From contig NC_057378.1 in NCBI RefSeq assembly GCF_016906535.1, positions 682,001 through 746,000 on the forward strand: 64,000 bases of DNA. The letters are read 5' to 3'. Every line of letters starts with the position of its first letter. Positions within the stretch are counted from its first letter, which is position 1. Source of the DNA: Rhizoctonia solani (taxonomy: Eukaryota > Basidiomycota > Agaricomycetes > Cantharellales > Ceratobasidiaceae). The notes under the pieces are model-generated. The model worked only from the letters and a program-made list of their open reading frames with translations, made no database searches and was not told the DNA's origin. Shown in pieces: positions 41,242-54,480 of the stretch. The position numbers and the translations under genes are program-made.

Positions 41242-41965
41242 CTAGTACCGCTTGGGCTGGCAGCACAGTTTGTCGTTGTCCCAGGTGTACTTGCTGTCGC
41301 AATCAGGCGTTCCGTAGTCAGGAGTACGAGGCCCACAGTATCCGACCGAGAGCCAGTACCACTTCCTCGGGCATTGCACCCCGTTACTATAAGCGATTGG
41401 TTAGATCTCATATGCCTAGCGAGTGCAGTAGATAGTTTCAGTGCTCACGGAGGCTGGGGTGAATTGTAGTCGCCCCATTGGGGAGGCAAGTCGACTTGGT
41501 CTTCCACCAGAAGTGTGAAGGCTTGCATTGATCGGGTCCAGGAGCCGGGGCTGGAGCTGGGACGCAAGAGTACTTGCCGTCGTCCCACTTCCATCCATTC
41601 GAGCAATCTACGTCGCCATAGTTAGGCGACGAAGGTACACATTGCCTACGAAACAAGTTAGTGAGGTCTTCGGGCCGTTATTTATTAATGGAACGTACCT
41701 GAAGTCCTTATGCCAGTACCACACTCCGTGTCCGCAGTTCTGGTTTGCGGGTGGGTTGCATTTGTCCTTTGTACCATTTCTATCGAACCATATCAGTCAA
41801 TGCACCGCCCGTTCGCTGCAACATATGTACTCACGGCAAGCAAATGCTCTTAGTGGCGTACCAGAAGCTGTTGTTGTCGCAAGAGTTGTTGTTCTTGTAC
41901 GTCGGAACAGCGACGACCACAGAGGCGCAAGCAGCAAGAATAGCGGTAACCTTGAGTCCGATCAT
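41242..41965 (-). CDS. small secreted cysteine-rich protein with two internal repeats
   Basis: Family not recognised. The start ATG at 41963-41965 gives the signal peptide MIGLKVTAILAACASVVVAV. Two related units follow. The first contains FWYATKSICLPNG, CGHGVWYWHKDF, CVPSSPNYGDVDCSNGWKW and DDGKYSC. After a Pro/Ala linker (VPAPAPAPGP), the second contains FWWKTKSTCLPNG, CPRKWYWLSVGYCGP, PDYGTPDCDSKYTWDNDKLC and the end CQPKRY, TAG at 41242-41244. Conserved Cys, Trp and Tyr positions suggest a small disulphide-bonded fold in tandem, perhaps carbohydrate-binding. Three introns. One base appears to be missing at about 41467 (after PNGAT): restoring the count joins the second unit in frame. A truncated inverted copy lies 1.3 kb to the left. 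Confidence 0.75.
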
Positions 41966-42061
41966 TGTGAGAGAACGGTAGAAAGACTGTGTGAGTGAAT
42001 GTGTAGGAGAGCTAGAATCAACCGTGAGCTGGTGAATGACCTACAGCGTATGACTGAAGTC

Positions 42062-42069
42062 CTTATATA
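42062..42069 (-). promoter_or_regulatory. TATA box of the cysteine-rich gene
   Basis: Reads TATATAAG on the minus strand about 100 bp before the ATG at 41965. This part of the right arm is absent from the left arm. Confidence 0.55.
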
Positions 42070-42465
42070 GCTAGGAGTCAAGGTACACTCGTGCCAGCCT
42101 TGCGTGAGCGCCTTTGGGCAATCCGTTTGCGCGGCGAACCTTTTGACATCCCTCAAGTTCCGATGAATGGCCATCATCGCGGTCCCTCGTACCCCGGTGA
42201 ACAAACGCCGAGTCTCCTGGGCGGATCGAGGTATATTTGGACGCAAACACCCCGTACTCTATTTGATCGAGCAATCAGATGGAATCGATGTCAGAATGAC
42301 TACGCGGGAGGCGTGTTCGTGCCTTTCTATGGGCTGAAATTGACAGTCGAACCCCCTGGTCCCTTGGACATAGACACATATACACATACACACGTAAACT
42401 TATGGTAAGTAATGTTTCAAGGCTAAGGGGAGCGGCTAATCCATCCGATCCTAACCCCTGCTGCT

Positions 42466-42947
42466 CCTGGTGAGCTAAACCCTGAACTGGCTAAATATAT
42501 AAATCCCCTAACAAATGCCTCCAGGCTCAAAATCGATGCTCATGCAGGTTCGATTAGACTATGCGAAATGAGTAAACTATATCGAAGCAACACACTGTGG
42601 ATAGTTTACTCGCACAAATAAAATATAACCAAAAAGCGACGTACTACAAACCAATCTCATAGTACGTGTGAAAAAACCGTAATGTGAATTCTGCTGTTTG
42701 ATCCACATGCATACATCGCCCCGCGTGGAGTTTCAAGCCTTAAAGGATCTGCCATACAATGGGCCTCATCAGAGAACCCCTCCCAAGCGCCGTGCCCTCA
42801 AATAGTTTGGTATAAGATCGACAATTAAATTAAAATTCAGAATATCAGAAAACATGCGCAGAGGCTAGCACGATTGACCGTGTACATTTCAATATTCCAA
42901 CTAGACACATCGAGAATCAATGTAAACAAGTTCCAATAACCCAATCC
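42466..42947. other. spacer, no gene recognised
   Basis: Between the inverted-repeat arm and the 3' end of the third amidase. AT-rich, only short ORFs. Confidence 0.5.
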
Positions 42948-45110
42948 TTACCAGCTAACTTTGAAAAACGATAGTATCTCTTCCGACATACCAACCACAT
43001 CTTTAAGCTGAACAGTGGGAATGGCCTCCGAGTATGCGCGTCTCTGAAGTCGAGTATGCGTGTACTGCTCATAAGCGTATGCGAACCCTATTAGGCTCTG
43101 TTCGGTATATGCGGTGCCGATGAATGATAATCCAAAAGGCATCCCCTGCGTATGTGCGTCATGTCCAGTGAGTTCATAATAACGAGGAAAAGGGGGTGGC
43201 TTACAGGAGCTGGATAAAGGACCTTGTGTGACCGCGAGTGTCCGGGTTCGGCTTTGTGCCCTCGGGGTGAAATCCAAGCGGGACTAAAGATACAATCAAT
43301 AATCCAAGATACCAAGAATATCATGGCGTAAACATACCGGTGATAACTGGGTAACCAGCTAGACCCGCGGGAACAGCAGTATGCACTATAGGTCACCCTC
43401 AAAAGTTAATACACCATGGTATGATTGTCGACTTACTATTGGTAGGGAGCAGCAGTGCATCCAAACCATGCGTCTTAAGCGCGGCGTCAATCCCTCGCTC
43501 CCGTCCAATCATATGATTCTGATGCAGCGCATCAAAGTATGTGGAATTGAATCCTTCAGTTGTTTCGGCGAGCTCAAGCCTGTCATTCACATGTCAACAC
43601 AGAACCATAGGGTAAAGCGGAGATACACACATGGATTGATCTTCATACCCCTCTGGTCTTTCCAGATCCTTGTGAGCGTTGTTGAACGCGATCACATCCG
43701 CCACGCAAGTCACATTAGTAGGTACATGAACAAGATTTCTGATGTAGTCCTTAGCAGAATCTAGTAAATTATGTCATTCGACTTTTAAATCGACAATAAT
43801 CGACAATAAATCTCAGTCGCACCTTGAACTGAACCATTGCAGCCCACGTCTCATGCCGATGCGGTATCTCCTCCGCACTTGGTAGATCAGCAGGATCTAT
43901 GACCACCCCACCGAGCTCCCTAATCTTGTCAAGCGCCTTACCGAATTCGATATTCACGCTTGGGTGCGTGCCCGCCATTGTCTCATTAGTTAATCCTTTC
44001 CTTGGGACCCCAAATCTTTTCCCCTGATTGCATTAGGATCCAGGTATTTTGTGTAGTCAGGTATTAAGGAGGGTGCAGTGTTCGTAAAGTTATCCCTCTC
44101 GTCCTGGCCAGCAATGATATTCAAGATCGTGGCAGCGTCCGCAACAGACCTCGTAATCGGTCCAACTGTATCCTGATGCATAGTCATGCTGATAACTACT
44201 TCCATCAGCCCGGTATTCTGGCTCTCCAAAAGCAAGGAACACACCTCCGGCACGGGACGTTAACCCAACAGTGGGCTTGAGGCCAACAAGGTTGTTGTAA
44301 CTTGAGGGGCAGATAATGCTCCCTCGTGTTTCGACGCCCAATGATGCAGCTGCGAGGCCAAGAGTTGCAGCTACTGCACTACCACCGGATGACGTACATG
44401 GATCAGAGCCGGGATAGAACGGGCTGGTGGTTTGGCCACCTCGGCCGGACCACCCGTTTGTTAGGTCTCCTCGAGCATAGGACCACTCGCACTATAGTTA
44501 TGACAATGAGAAAGCAAATGGGGAGGAGGGCTGAGTGCATGGACGTACCATATTCGCCTTGCCAAGGATGATGGCGCCGGCCTTTCTCAGTTTTGCGACT
44601 ACAGTAGCTTCTTCTCGTACAACTGACCCAAACAGGGCATATGATCCAGCAGTAGTATTCATTCCTATCCTCGTATCTATATCACTTCAATTCTCAAACA
44701 AAAGTCAAGAGCTCACCTTCGCTGGCCAGTGTTGAAATACTATCCTTGACCAAGATTGGGATCCCGTGCAGAGACGAACGTTTGCCGAATACCTTTCGCT
44801 CTTCATCAAGCTCACGAGCTTGATGTAATGCATGTTTGTTCGTTTCAATTATGGCGTTGAGCTTGGGACCAGCATGATTAACTTGATTTATGCGTCCTAG
44901 GTATGCCTATCCAACTTATATGACGGGTGGGAATTCAAATATAATATAGGACAGACATACCTTAACTAAATCAACTGCTGTAAAGCTCCGACTCTCTAAC
45001 CCTGCCTGCAACTCCGCAATTGAAACTTCGTAGAGATCTATCTCATCGAGCCTGCGTGCCCAAACGTTGCTCAATAAACTTGAGAATAATACCAGTCTAG
45101 ATAGCCGCAT
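42948..45110 (-). CDS. secreted amidase-signature enzyme, copy 3, one frameshift
   Basis: A third paralogue in the opposite orientation. It starts MRLSRLVLFSSLLSNVWARR (signal peptide); an ATG 18 codons upstream is less likely because it precedes a charged stretch. The catalytic Lys is in HGIPILVKDSIS and the signature reads DPCTSSGGSAVAATLGLAA, followed by [17 protein letters not shown]. Further blocks are [20 protein letters not shown] and MPFGLSFIGTAYTEQSLIGF. The C-terminus is longer than in copies 1 and 2 (GMSEEILSFFKVSW). The frame breaks once at about 44015-44024: one base is missing in the AAAA/GGGG area, so [11 protein letters not shown] reads as GKDLGSQGKD and stops. This is either a recent pseudogene or a homopolymer consensus error. 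The signature differs more from the tandem pair than those two differ from each other. Confidence 0.87.
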
Positions 45111-46506
45111 TGCGTTGACGTCGTTGTCAGATTTAAGCCAGCGAGTCCACTCATGACAGCGCACATAAAGTACCCCAGAACTACAAAATGGCGCTATACA
45201 GATTGTGCATGTGCTACGTAACAGTGAACCCGATGACGTTATAGGAGTCGGTCGAACAAAAAAGAAGGCAGGCCCTCTCGCGATCGGCCAAATCCGTTTG
45301 AGTTGCTCCTATTCTATCGGAAACATACAATAGTTTTCTCCCGACGACAGCAAATTGTAAACCAAAAGCATTGGTTGCATTATATCTCGACAATCTCTTA
45401 GGCGGCCTGTCTATATATCAGACTAACAACTGACGCGACCCCCATAACATCCTTAATATTATTCCATAGGGTAGAGGATAATCTCCGCCCTTTTCGCTTC
45501 CCAACGCCTAGGCTGTGATGCCGATATCGGCAAAGCACACGGACCCGAATTTGAGCAATATAAATTTCGTGGGCTTTTCCTTCTTGTGTTGGCTAACCGT
45601 ATGCATTTGGGAAAATGTTCCTAGGCAATGGTGTAGGTCATGTCTGCACTTGGGTGAAAGTAGCGCGAATTGAAAAGGAAGGAATGATAATGATGTGCGA
45701 GCCCAAGATTCCTTTAGCCTGGGACAATGGCCCCTTTGCCCATTGATCGCAACTTGTCAATTACTGAAGGCAAATGATTAGATGCCTCGACTTGCTCTTA
45801 TCAGACCTATACCCAGGAAACGCATATTCCTAAACTAGACTACAACTCTGAAGTTGAAGCCTCACACGAATCTGGGGTAGTGAAGGTTTGTCTAAAGCTA
45901 CTGAAACCACAGCCTTGTACACCCTTAGCTCAGTCATTGAGAGCGTCCTCTTTTTCAGCTCGTCGAATGCGGCATAAACCAAGTTCTCATTGAGAATAAT
46001 TACAAGACATCGGACCACAGCAGAAAAAGAATACAAAGTAATGGCTCCAACGTCATCAACGGCCTTACCAAACAGGGTTGAGGTAGGTGCATAGATGATC
46101 CATATTTTGAGGGTCATAACCAAGGACAAGTTAATCTTAAAGTTGTTAGATTAGTTACAGCTATAGTTGATGTGTAATTAACGTGACGTAGAAGGCCCAG
46201 ACCATGTGTTTATCCGAGACCCATGAATAATCCGGGACCGACAATCTCACCCCAAAACGTTGAAACTGGGTCTAACTGACGAGGTCACAAGTCACACGCA
46301 GAGTTACAAACGAGAGACAATCGCTCTAAACGAAGTTGATTCGCTCGCAGTAGTTAGAGTATCGTAAACGTTAAAAAGAATCGTGGGGGATAAAACAACT
46401 ACTATAAAAGAGACCGATGAGAACTAGGAAAATACTATGCGAGAACTAGCAACGAGGCCAAGAAGAAACGTATGACAGCAGATAAAAACCGAAAAGACCC
46501 CAGAAT
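45111..46506. other. intergenic, no gene recognised
   Basis: A 99-codon minus-strand ORF at 45830-46129 is the longest and has no recognisable family or intron context. The right end is the 3' region of beta-tubulin. Confidence 0.45.
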
Positions 46507-48110
<1,604 letters not shown>

Positions 48111-48695
48111 GCTAATCAACAATGGTTAGAACAGCAATGACAGTACAACTAGTAAATTAACTCACGTTTTTTAGGTCGTGAATTAAACTGGAGAGTGTAG
48201 TGGTTGGTGTCAAGTGAGGGAGGCAAGAAATAGGGCTAGGGCGACCTCCCCATAAGAACCTTTCGCGTTTTGCCAATAGGCGCCGACACCCGCCACAATA
48301 TCACCATACACGCCACTCACTTTTACCTCATTTGGCCACGTTGATTCAACACACACGCCACTATTATGATTTCATGACATCCGCGGCTAGGATACAGCGT
48401 GTGGGGGAAAACAGCATACATGCACCAATGTGCTCTATCATTAACAAAAAAAACACCAGCCAGGGATTGGGGGGATTGGGCCAAAACACAGAACCACAGG
48501 GTTGACAACGAAGCCTGATACAAACATGACACGACACGAACAAAATGAAAAGGAACAAACACGAAAGGGAATTCACAGGGGAGGGTCAAATAACAATATA
48601 GCACATTCCAAATGTCGCCAAGATTAAAATCGGCATTTTACTTTTTTCTTCAGAATTGATCCACGTGACTGATGCCAAACTCTGGTTCATTCCAC
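48111..48695. other. beta-tubulin promoter region and 3' end of neighbour
   Basis: Same-strand spacer of about 585 bp between beta-tubulin and the zinc-finger gene. On the minus strand it carries several C/T-rich runs close to the tubulin start. No gene is seen. Confidence 0.5.
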
Positions 48696-50803
48696 CTAGA
48701 CATCCATCGGGAAGTTTTGCACATCTACCGTTCGGTGGTCGCTGGCCGGCGGTGGGCCACCTCCATAGGGAACTACATTGTATGGCGGACGAAGGTTCAT
48801 GCCTAGTATACCCATCGCCAACTGAGCGTCGACATGTGGATTATGTGGGGCCTGAGGATCACCTTTGCGCTTTGGCGGTCCAGGAATCTTGTTCCCATTG
48901 ATGTCAATATTACTTCGCCCATTGCTCAGCGTCGTTAGGTTCGTAAGCGATCCGAGGCCCTTGCCTGCGTTCGTCCCGGTCTGGAGGTGGTGCTGACCCG
49001 AAGCGAGTAGCGCCAGCCCAACCGCACCATGTGCACCGGAATGCTGGTAGTGGTACCCTAAGAAAAGGACACACATTAGCTGTATACGACGTAAGACGAC
49101 TGTTCACTCACGTAGTCCATTCATATTCTTGTACCTCCGAGTGCAATTGCCCACTCGGCAATCATATGGACGAGTAATCCGCTCATAATCTTCCTCTTCC
49201 AGACCCTCGAGTCGTGGGTCCATAGGGACGAAAGAACACTGGCCATGTGTAATGTGGTATTTTAGTCCGTTGGCCTGCTTGTATGATTTGTTGCACCCCG
49301 GCGTCGGACACTTGTAAGGTTTCGATAACATCAACGATGTCGAAGGTCTCGAAAGTGTAGTTGAAGCCTGCAGTCCATCTCCGTTCCCATTCTGCTCCCC
49401 GCTTTGTCCAAAGTACTCAGCGAGCTCAGACGCCGTTGGGGATGGTGCCTGAGACGACATGGTGCTATCCCACCCTCTCCCTTCAGTGCCGTCAGGTGAT
49501 CCTGTGCCATGTGGGTTACCAGAGACAGTGATGCCGGCAACGGGTCCAGGACTGGTCAGTCGACTCGTCCCGGGTGTGCCATCTCGACTGCTCTTGCGTC
49601 CACGTTCAAATAGCATTCCAGGCGAGATGACGTGATCATCGGAAGCGTTATTAGTATCTGTCGCAGATGCCGTCGGCACAGGGGGGACAGTCCCAGGCAT
49701 CCGACTGGAAAAATCCGAGTAGCCCGCATAGCGGTTGAAAGCCTCGTTGGGGTTGGGCTGCACCGATTGCATGCTTGTTGGTCGGAACGGCATCAAAGTG
49801 GTAGGCTTTGTCTGGCCATTTGCATTCGAGGACTTGGAGCCATGGCCTTGGAGGATTGCAGTCGGGAAAACCGCTCGAGGGGGAGTGGTGGATCGCGAGG
49901 ACGAATCCGCCGTCGCAGGGCTGCTGTCCAATTCCATCGAATCGGGATCGAACCCACCCGGCGCGGCTGTCGTCGGCTGGGTATTGGGAGAAATAGGAAA
50001 TACACCGTGGTCATGATTGTGATTGTTATTATTAGCTTGTCCTGAATTGGAATTGGAATTATTTTTGTTCAACGCAGCGAGTGCTCCATTTTGGTCGAAC
50101 GGAGGGGCGGGGTTGGCAGGGTCGATGACGACGACATGAGCCTCTTCAAAATGCTCAACGAGGGAATGCAAGTCAGGGAGGGGAATGCCGCAGCATGTAT
50201 AATTCCGGCACTGCGAGATCGGATGAGCCAAGTTGATATCACATAAAGACACATGTACTCACAAATTCATCGCCCCCCAAGACATTGGGCTCGTCCCCTC
50301 CCAGAGATCGAATGAGCCGGCCATGCTCAGACTCGATGGATGACGACAGATGATGCTTAAAGTCAGATACGCTGATTCAATGCACATTAGCGCCCGCCAC
50401 AGAACCATAGACGATATCGTACTCACTCCATAGGACCCATGAGCGGACCTCCAGGAACATCTGATAAGAAATACATATGTCCATTCTGGCCGACTTTCCA
50501 GCTGGAACCCATGCCACTGAACGAGCCTGGGACAAATGATGTGCCTGGAGCGACACCAGGCATAGCGCTGTCAGCTTTCCAGCTTGTGCCCGTACCGAGA
50601 TTATTCAGCGACTCTGGCTTGAACGAGGTTCCCATTCCGAATCCAAGCGACATGGGTGTTCCCGACCAGTTCCCGGGCGTTCCCCCCGTAAAGGGCATGT
50701 CCCCAGCGCCCATCCGCGTCCCCGAGTTGCCCCGAAAGCTGAATGCGTCTCCCCCATGCATTCGTGGGTTCAGGATTGGCACTGCGGCAGGCATCACGTT
50801 CAT
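48696..50803 (-). CDS. SFP1-like C2H2 zinc-finger transcription factor
   Basis: In yeast, Sfp1 links nutrient and TOR signals to ribosome-biogenesis genes. The N-terminus (MNVMPAAVPILNPRMHGGDA) is Gly/Met/Ser-rich; exon 2 gives VSDFKHHLSSSIESEHG with LIRSLGGDEP. Three zinc-finger-like units follow: CRNYTCCGIPLPDLHSLVEH with H at its end; the typical YKCPTPGCNKSYKQANGLKY with HITHGQC; and YDCRVGNCTRRYKNMNGLR, completed after a short intron by YHYQHSGAH. The paired PTPGCNKSYKQANGLKYH-type fingers match the Sfp1 family. The long middle region is Asn/Ser/Pro-rich and presumably disordered; a late segment carries KIPGPPKRKGDP, a possible nuclear signal. Four exons, intact frame, ending FPMDV. Confidence 0.85.
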
Positions 50804-52510
50804 TACTATGCGTAAATAAGATGGTGTTGTTGGTAGTGGTGGTGGTATAAGAGTGCTATAATGCGGCTATCGACAGCCAAAACTCGAACTAGAATCAAAA
50901 TGAAACAAACTCTAGAGGTTATGCGGACGACAGGCGGTCTATGAGCGACTTTTGGATGAGTAAGCAGAGATCAAGTGCGATAAACCCGAGAGGTCAATCG
51001 ACAGCAGCAGTGTCCTACCAAGCAAGTAGCGAGGTCGACAGCGTGCGCAGAGCGAGTGAGCAAAACCGTTGAGATGGGGTTGGTCGGTGGCCAGAAATCG
51101 CCTAGGGGCGTTTCGCATATGTACACTTGTTAGTCGGATGCAATTGGGACCCTCGGTCCAAGACCCAGTGCAACGGACCAAACCCTGAATCAGCACGTGG
51201 CTCCGGTCCCCCACCGGCAAACCACCCAGACAAGACCAAGCGTTGGTCATCTATTTGCCTTTACAACCTTGTACCATGTGAATATTATCTACCTGGCGGC
51301 TCGAATGTTCGCATAAGTACTGGACTCTATCGGCTAGTTACGGCATCTCATCCCTCAAACGGCGGAGTTTGTTGTTTGAACAACAAGTGATTGCTTTTGG
51401 ATTTCAGCACCCAAAACCCTTGGGAAGATACGCGCTCAGTCCCCAACCGGTTCGCAGATATCCTCTTGCGTGGGGTTGCATTGTCCCACATGACCAGGTA
51501 CGGCGAACGCACGCCCCCCCTTCACTTGGCGACGATATTTCCTCCTAAATTCATATTCTATATGCGACAGAGAACCTTCGACGGAGTTTACAACGGGGTG
51601 GTGCGACCGGCTTACAAAATCTCCCTTCTTTCCGGTCGACCCGATGGATTTTGTCTAAACAATATCGGGCCCCACTTCGACCCTAAATCCACCGATCAGG
51701 ATTAAAACCTGGGTTTTGTCGTTGGCGAAGACAGGTCGACCATATGCACCGACTTCCTGACACAACTTGTACGGTAATATGAACTTCTGAAATTATTGGT
51801 AGAATTTAGACTCGCAACGAACCCCCCCCCCATGACCATAGCCGCGTTTCCCTGATGGAGCTCATGTGTGACGCCACCGCTGCGTCAAGCTTATCATCCA
51901 ACCAGACTTGAGCACCGACTACATGCGTCATCTCACTCTCATCGTCCAGCATTTCACCTCATCTTCGGACGTAAAGCCCAAACGGCCCACAAATCCTTTA
52001 CGGATTTATTCAAATTATCGGCAAACCCGTCCGCCAGACTTGACGCGTTCAAGTAGGTCGGGCCCAAACTGGCGGCACAATTTTGCGAAAGCCCCTTGCA
52101 GATCCTTCATTTCGATAGAGGAAATCTACCAAGGGGAAAGTGATCCGGTCGATTGTCCTCTCCATCGGGCGATGGCTTCTGATGAAATTATCCAAACAAA
52201 GGCCGACTTTCCCAGCAGGACCACACATACACAAGCCTCAGGGTTTGAATCGGATGGGGGTAGCAAAGCAAGCTTCAAAAGCCTGTGCTACACTGGTATA
52301 CTGGCACGGTAGGCGATTTGTTCAAGCGTCTACAGGAGATTGCCGGTACAGCCGCTGACAGATTCAAGCCGCGGAGAATGAAATCCCGACAAAGATGATA
52401 GGAGTCAGTCATTAAGTACACACATAATACTAGGGACATCTAACTTTATACAAGATCGAAGCAAGGTCCGAATACAGAGAATCCATATACCCAAAATCCC
52501 ACAACTCTAC
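50804..52510. other. intergenic, no gene recognised
   Basis: About 1.7 kb. The left end is the promoter of the zinc-finger gene. Several short plus-strand ORFs (51391-51705, 51908-52312) show no recognisable family. Confidence 0.45.
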
Positions 52511-53286
52511 TCATCGACAAAAGAGAACCATCAGATCGTTGCTCCTCTGGGTATCCTCATGAGCCACCAACAGACTCGATGCGTCCATACGGATACTCTC
52601 CATCAAGGTCTTAAAGTTACCCCCGGGCAGGGCGGGCAGCAGTTGAGTCTTCAATGAGATCGCGGATCCATGATCACCTGTAAGTTCCCGCTCTTCGCTC
52701 CGCGCCTTTCCCCCCTCGGCAGGAAACTCACATCGCCGCAGTCGATCCAGCCCGTTTTGAACAGTGTGATTCTGGCGAACCGTTCGATCGAAGGCCAGAA
52801 GCTTAGGTGAAGCTGGGGGAGAGACTCGGCACTGGATCGAACGACTCGTGGATAATGAAACACTCCAGAGAAACGACCCAAAGTATTCGTCTTCGTCGAG
52901 TGAGAACTCAAACGTGGCAGCGCTTGAAGCAAACGAAAACGCGAGTTGGGGGAAAACGGCGCACGTTGACTCATCGAATGGTCCAGAGCGATGTGGTATT
53001 AGTGTATAGCTCTTGGAATCGAAATGTGAAGGTGTGCTGGTCTCGAACTACAGTCGAACGTCACTAAATGCGGGGATAACACGTGTAAACTATGACTCAC
53101 AACAAGACCTAGGCCTGGACGACCCAAGAGGCGTAGGGCGCGTTGTCGAATAAGCTTACAGACAAGGGTGTGCCAATGTTTGGACAGACGCGTTACCTGA
53201 CGTAGAAGTCTTCGCGTACTGAGGTGTCCGATAATACAGAGCTGCAATTCAGAAGGCAGACTGGAAAGCGTCAAGGCACACGACAT
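52511..53286 (-). CDS. F-box hypothetical protein
   Basis: It starts MSCALTLSSLPSELQLCIIG, an F-box motif (LPSELQLCIIGHL), continuing LRQVTRLSKHWHTLVCKLI. An intron (about 53025-53098) leads to an exon encoding PHRSGPFDESTCAVFPQLAF and FEFSLDEDEYFGSFLWSVSL. Another (about 52680-52735) leads to the final exon, KTQLLPALPGGNFKTLMESI with HEDTQRSNDLMVLFCR, TGA at 52511-52513. Exon joins are approximate. Such F-box proteins recruit targets to SCF ubiquitin ligases; no substrate domain is recognised here. A longer ORF begins at 53439, but the F-box start at 53286 is better placed. Confidence 0.68.
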
Positions 53287-53647
53287 GGCAAAAACGGGGA
53301 GTGTGATAGCTCCTGGGCGCAAAACGGAGTGTATAAATTGCCCTCTAGGACGTAAAAGATAAGACAGGCTGGCGGTAGCTGACAAGTGAGTCTCGATGCA
53401 TAGCCAACGGAGGATAGATAAACCAAATCCAGATGTCACACGCTCCGGTCACACTCCGCTCCAGTTCAGCTATCCCCCACTCTCCCTCTCTCAACTCGGG
53501 ACATCTCGCGAGCTCGAACGATACCATCACCACGGTTATTCATGGCAACACCAAGTCCCCGCTCGAAAACGGCGCTTCTCCCACTACGTTCTCCGCACAC
53601 CGAATGTGGGCCGACGTAAAACCGCGATGTACATTGCGTCAATGAAG
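53287..53647. other. promoter region of F-box gene
   Basis: Same-strand spacer between the 3' end of TAF11 and the F-box gene. A plus-strand ORF at 53396-53737 crosses into TAF11 antisense and is not supported. Confidence 0.45.
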
Positions 53648-54480
53648 CTATCGTACGAACAATCGACGGCCCCTAGCAGGCTTCGCAGAGCCAACATGAC
53701 CCGTTTGTTGGATATAGAGTTGATACGCCGCACGTAAGTGGTCCGGTGTGAGGGGCCCCGGTACTGCGCCCAGCGGCAACGATTGTTGTTGTACTTGCCG
53801 AGCTAGTATAGTGAAAGTTAGACTACAAATTCGAATCGAGCTTGCGGAGTGTGTCGGGAATGGGGACCGGGTGGTTGCGGGTGTGGGTGTGGGTGTGGGT
53901 GGTTACTGGCGTACCTAACTCGATGATTTCACCCACGAACACTTTGGAAAAGCCGGCTATAACTTGGGCGACATTTACGGAGACGTTGGCTCCAAGGGAT
54001 TGATGAATAAACTAAGAAATGTCAATACAAATATAGATAATTGGAATCTGCCAACTCACCCTACGAACACTCTGCTTGTTCAAAGTGGATCGCCTATACG
54101 TTTCGTATCTCGCCAGTTGATCAGGGGTAAAGCTGCTTAGCAACAACCTAAAATACATTAGCTTATTAGCGCCTACTCACCGCTGAACACTACTTGAAAA
54201 CTCACTTCATATTCTCTTTGCTCTGACTCTGCCACGACAGCTGAGCAGAATAATCATCATCAGCCATAGCTGGAGCCTCTTCGTCGTCATCGTCTCCTTC
54301 ACCGCCACCACCGTCAGCGCCCACCGCATTCGGAGCCATACTCCCCGCACGACTCCCCGCCTCGACCGTGCCAGTGCGCCCTCGCTTGAGGTATGGATTT
54401 GTAGATGGCCCAGCCTCCAATTCGGCATCGACATCAATGTCATCTATATTCGTCGCTTTGCGTTTCTGAGCGTTCATCAT
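53648..54480 (-). CDS. TAF11: TFIID subunit TAF11 (TAFII28)
   Basis: TAF11 pairs with TAF13 through a histone fold inside the general transcription factor TFIID. The N-terminal exon (MMNAQKRKATNIDDIDVDAE) is acidic with a Gly/Asp run (GGGGEGDDDDEEAP). After the first intron the histone-fold domain reads LLLSSFTPDQLARYETYRRS, TLNKQSVRRLIHQSLGANVS, VNVAQVIAGFSKVFVGEIIE, then, after another intron, LPLGAVPGPLTPDHLRAAYQ and the C-terminus PARGRRLFVR, with TAG at 53648-53650. This is the complete TAF11 fold. Four exons. A start at 54546 (22 residues longer) is possible; I chose 54480 because the conserved protein does not need the extra segment. Confidence 0.9.
53877..53902. repeat. GGGTGT microsatellite
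   Basis: Four units of a GGGTGT-type hexamer inside the last intron of TAF11. Confidence 0.8.

Larger units (their letters stand above)
40968..42465 (-). repeat. right arm of large inverted repeat (complete copy)
   Basis: Holds the intact cysteine-rich secreted protein gene with both flanks. The left arm at 39330-39950 is its inverted, internally deleted counterpart. The arms diverge just inside CCTATGAACA at 40968 and fade out near 42465. Confidence 0.85.

Noticed and set aside
41528..41998. Plus-strand ORF of 156 codons
   Set aside because: Antisense to the cysteine-rich secreted protein, whose signal peptide, introns and internal repeats support the minus strand.
45830..46129. Minus-strand ORF of 99 codons
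   Set aside because: No recognisable family, no splice partners and ordinary composition.
49632..50045. Plus-strand ORF of 137 codons
   Set aside because: Antisense to the zinc-finger gene exon.
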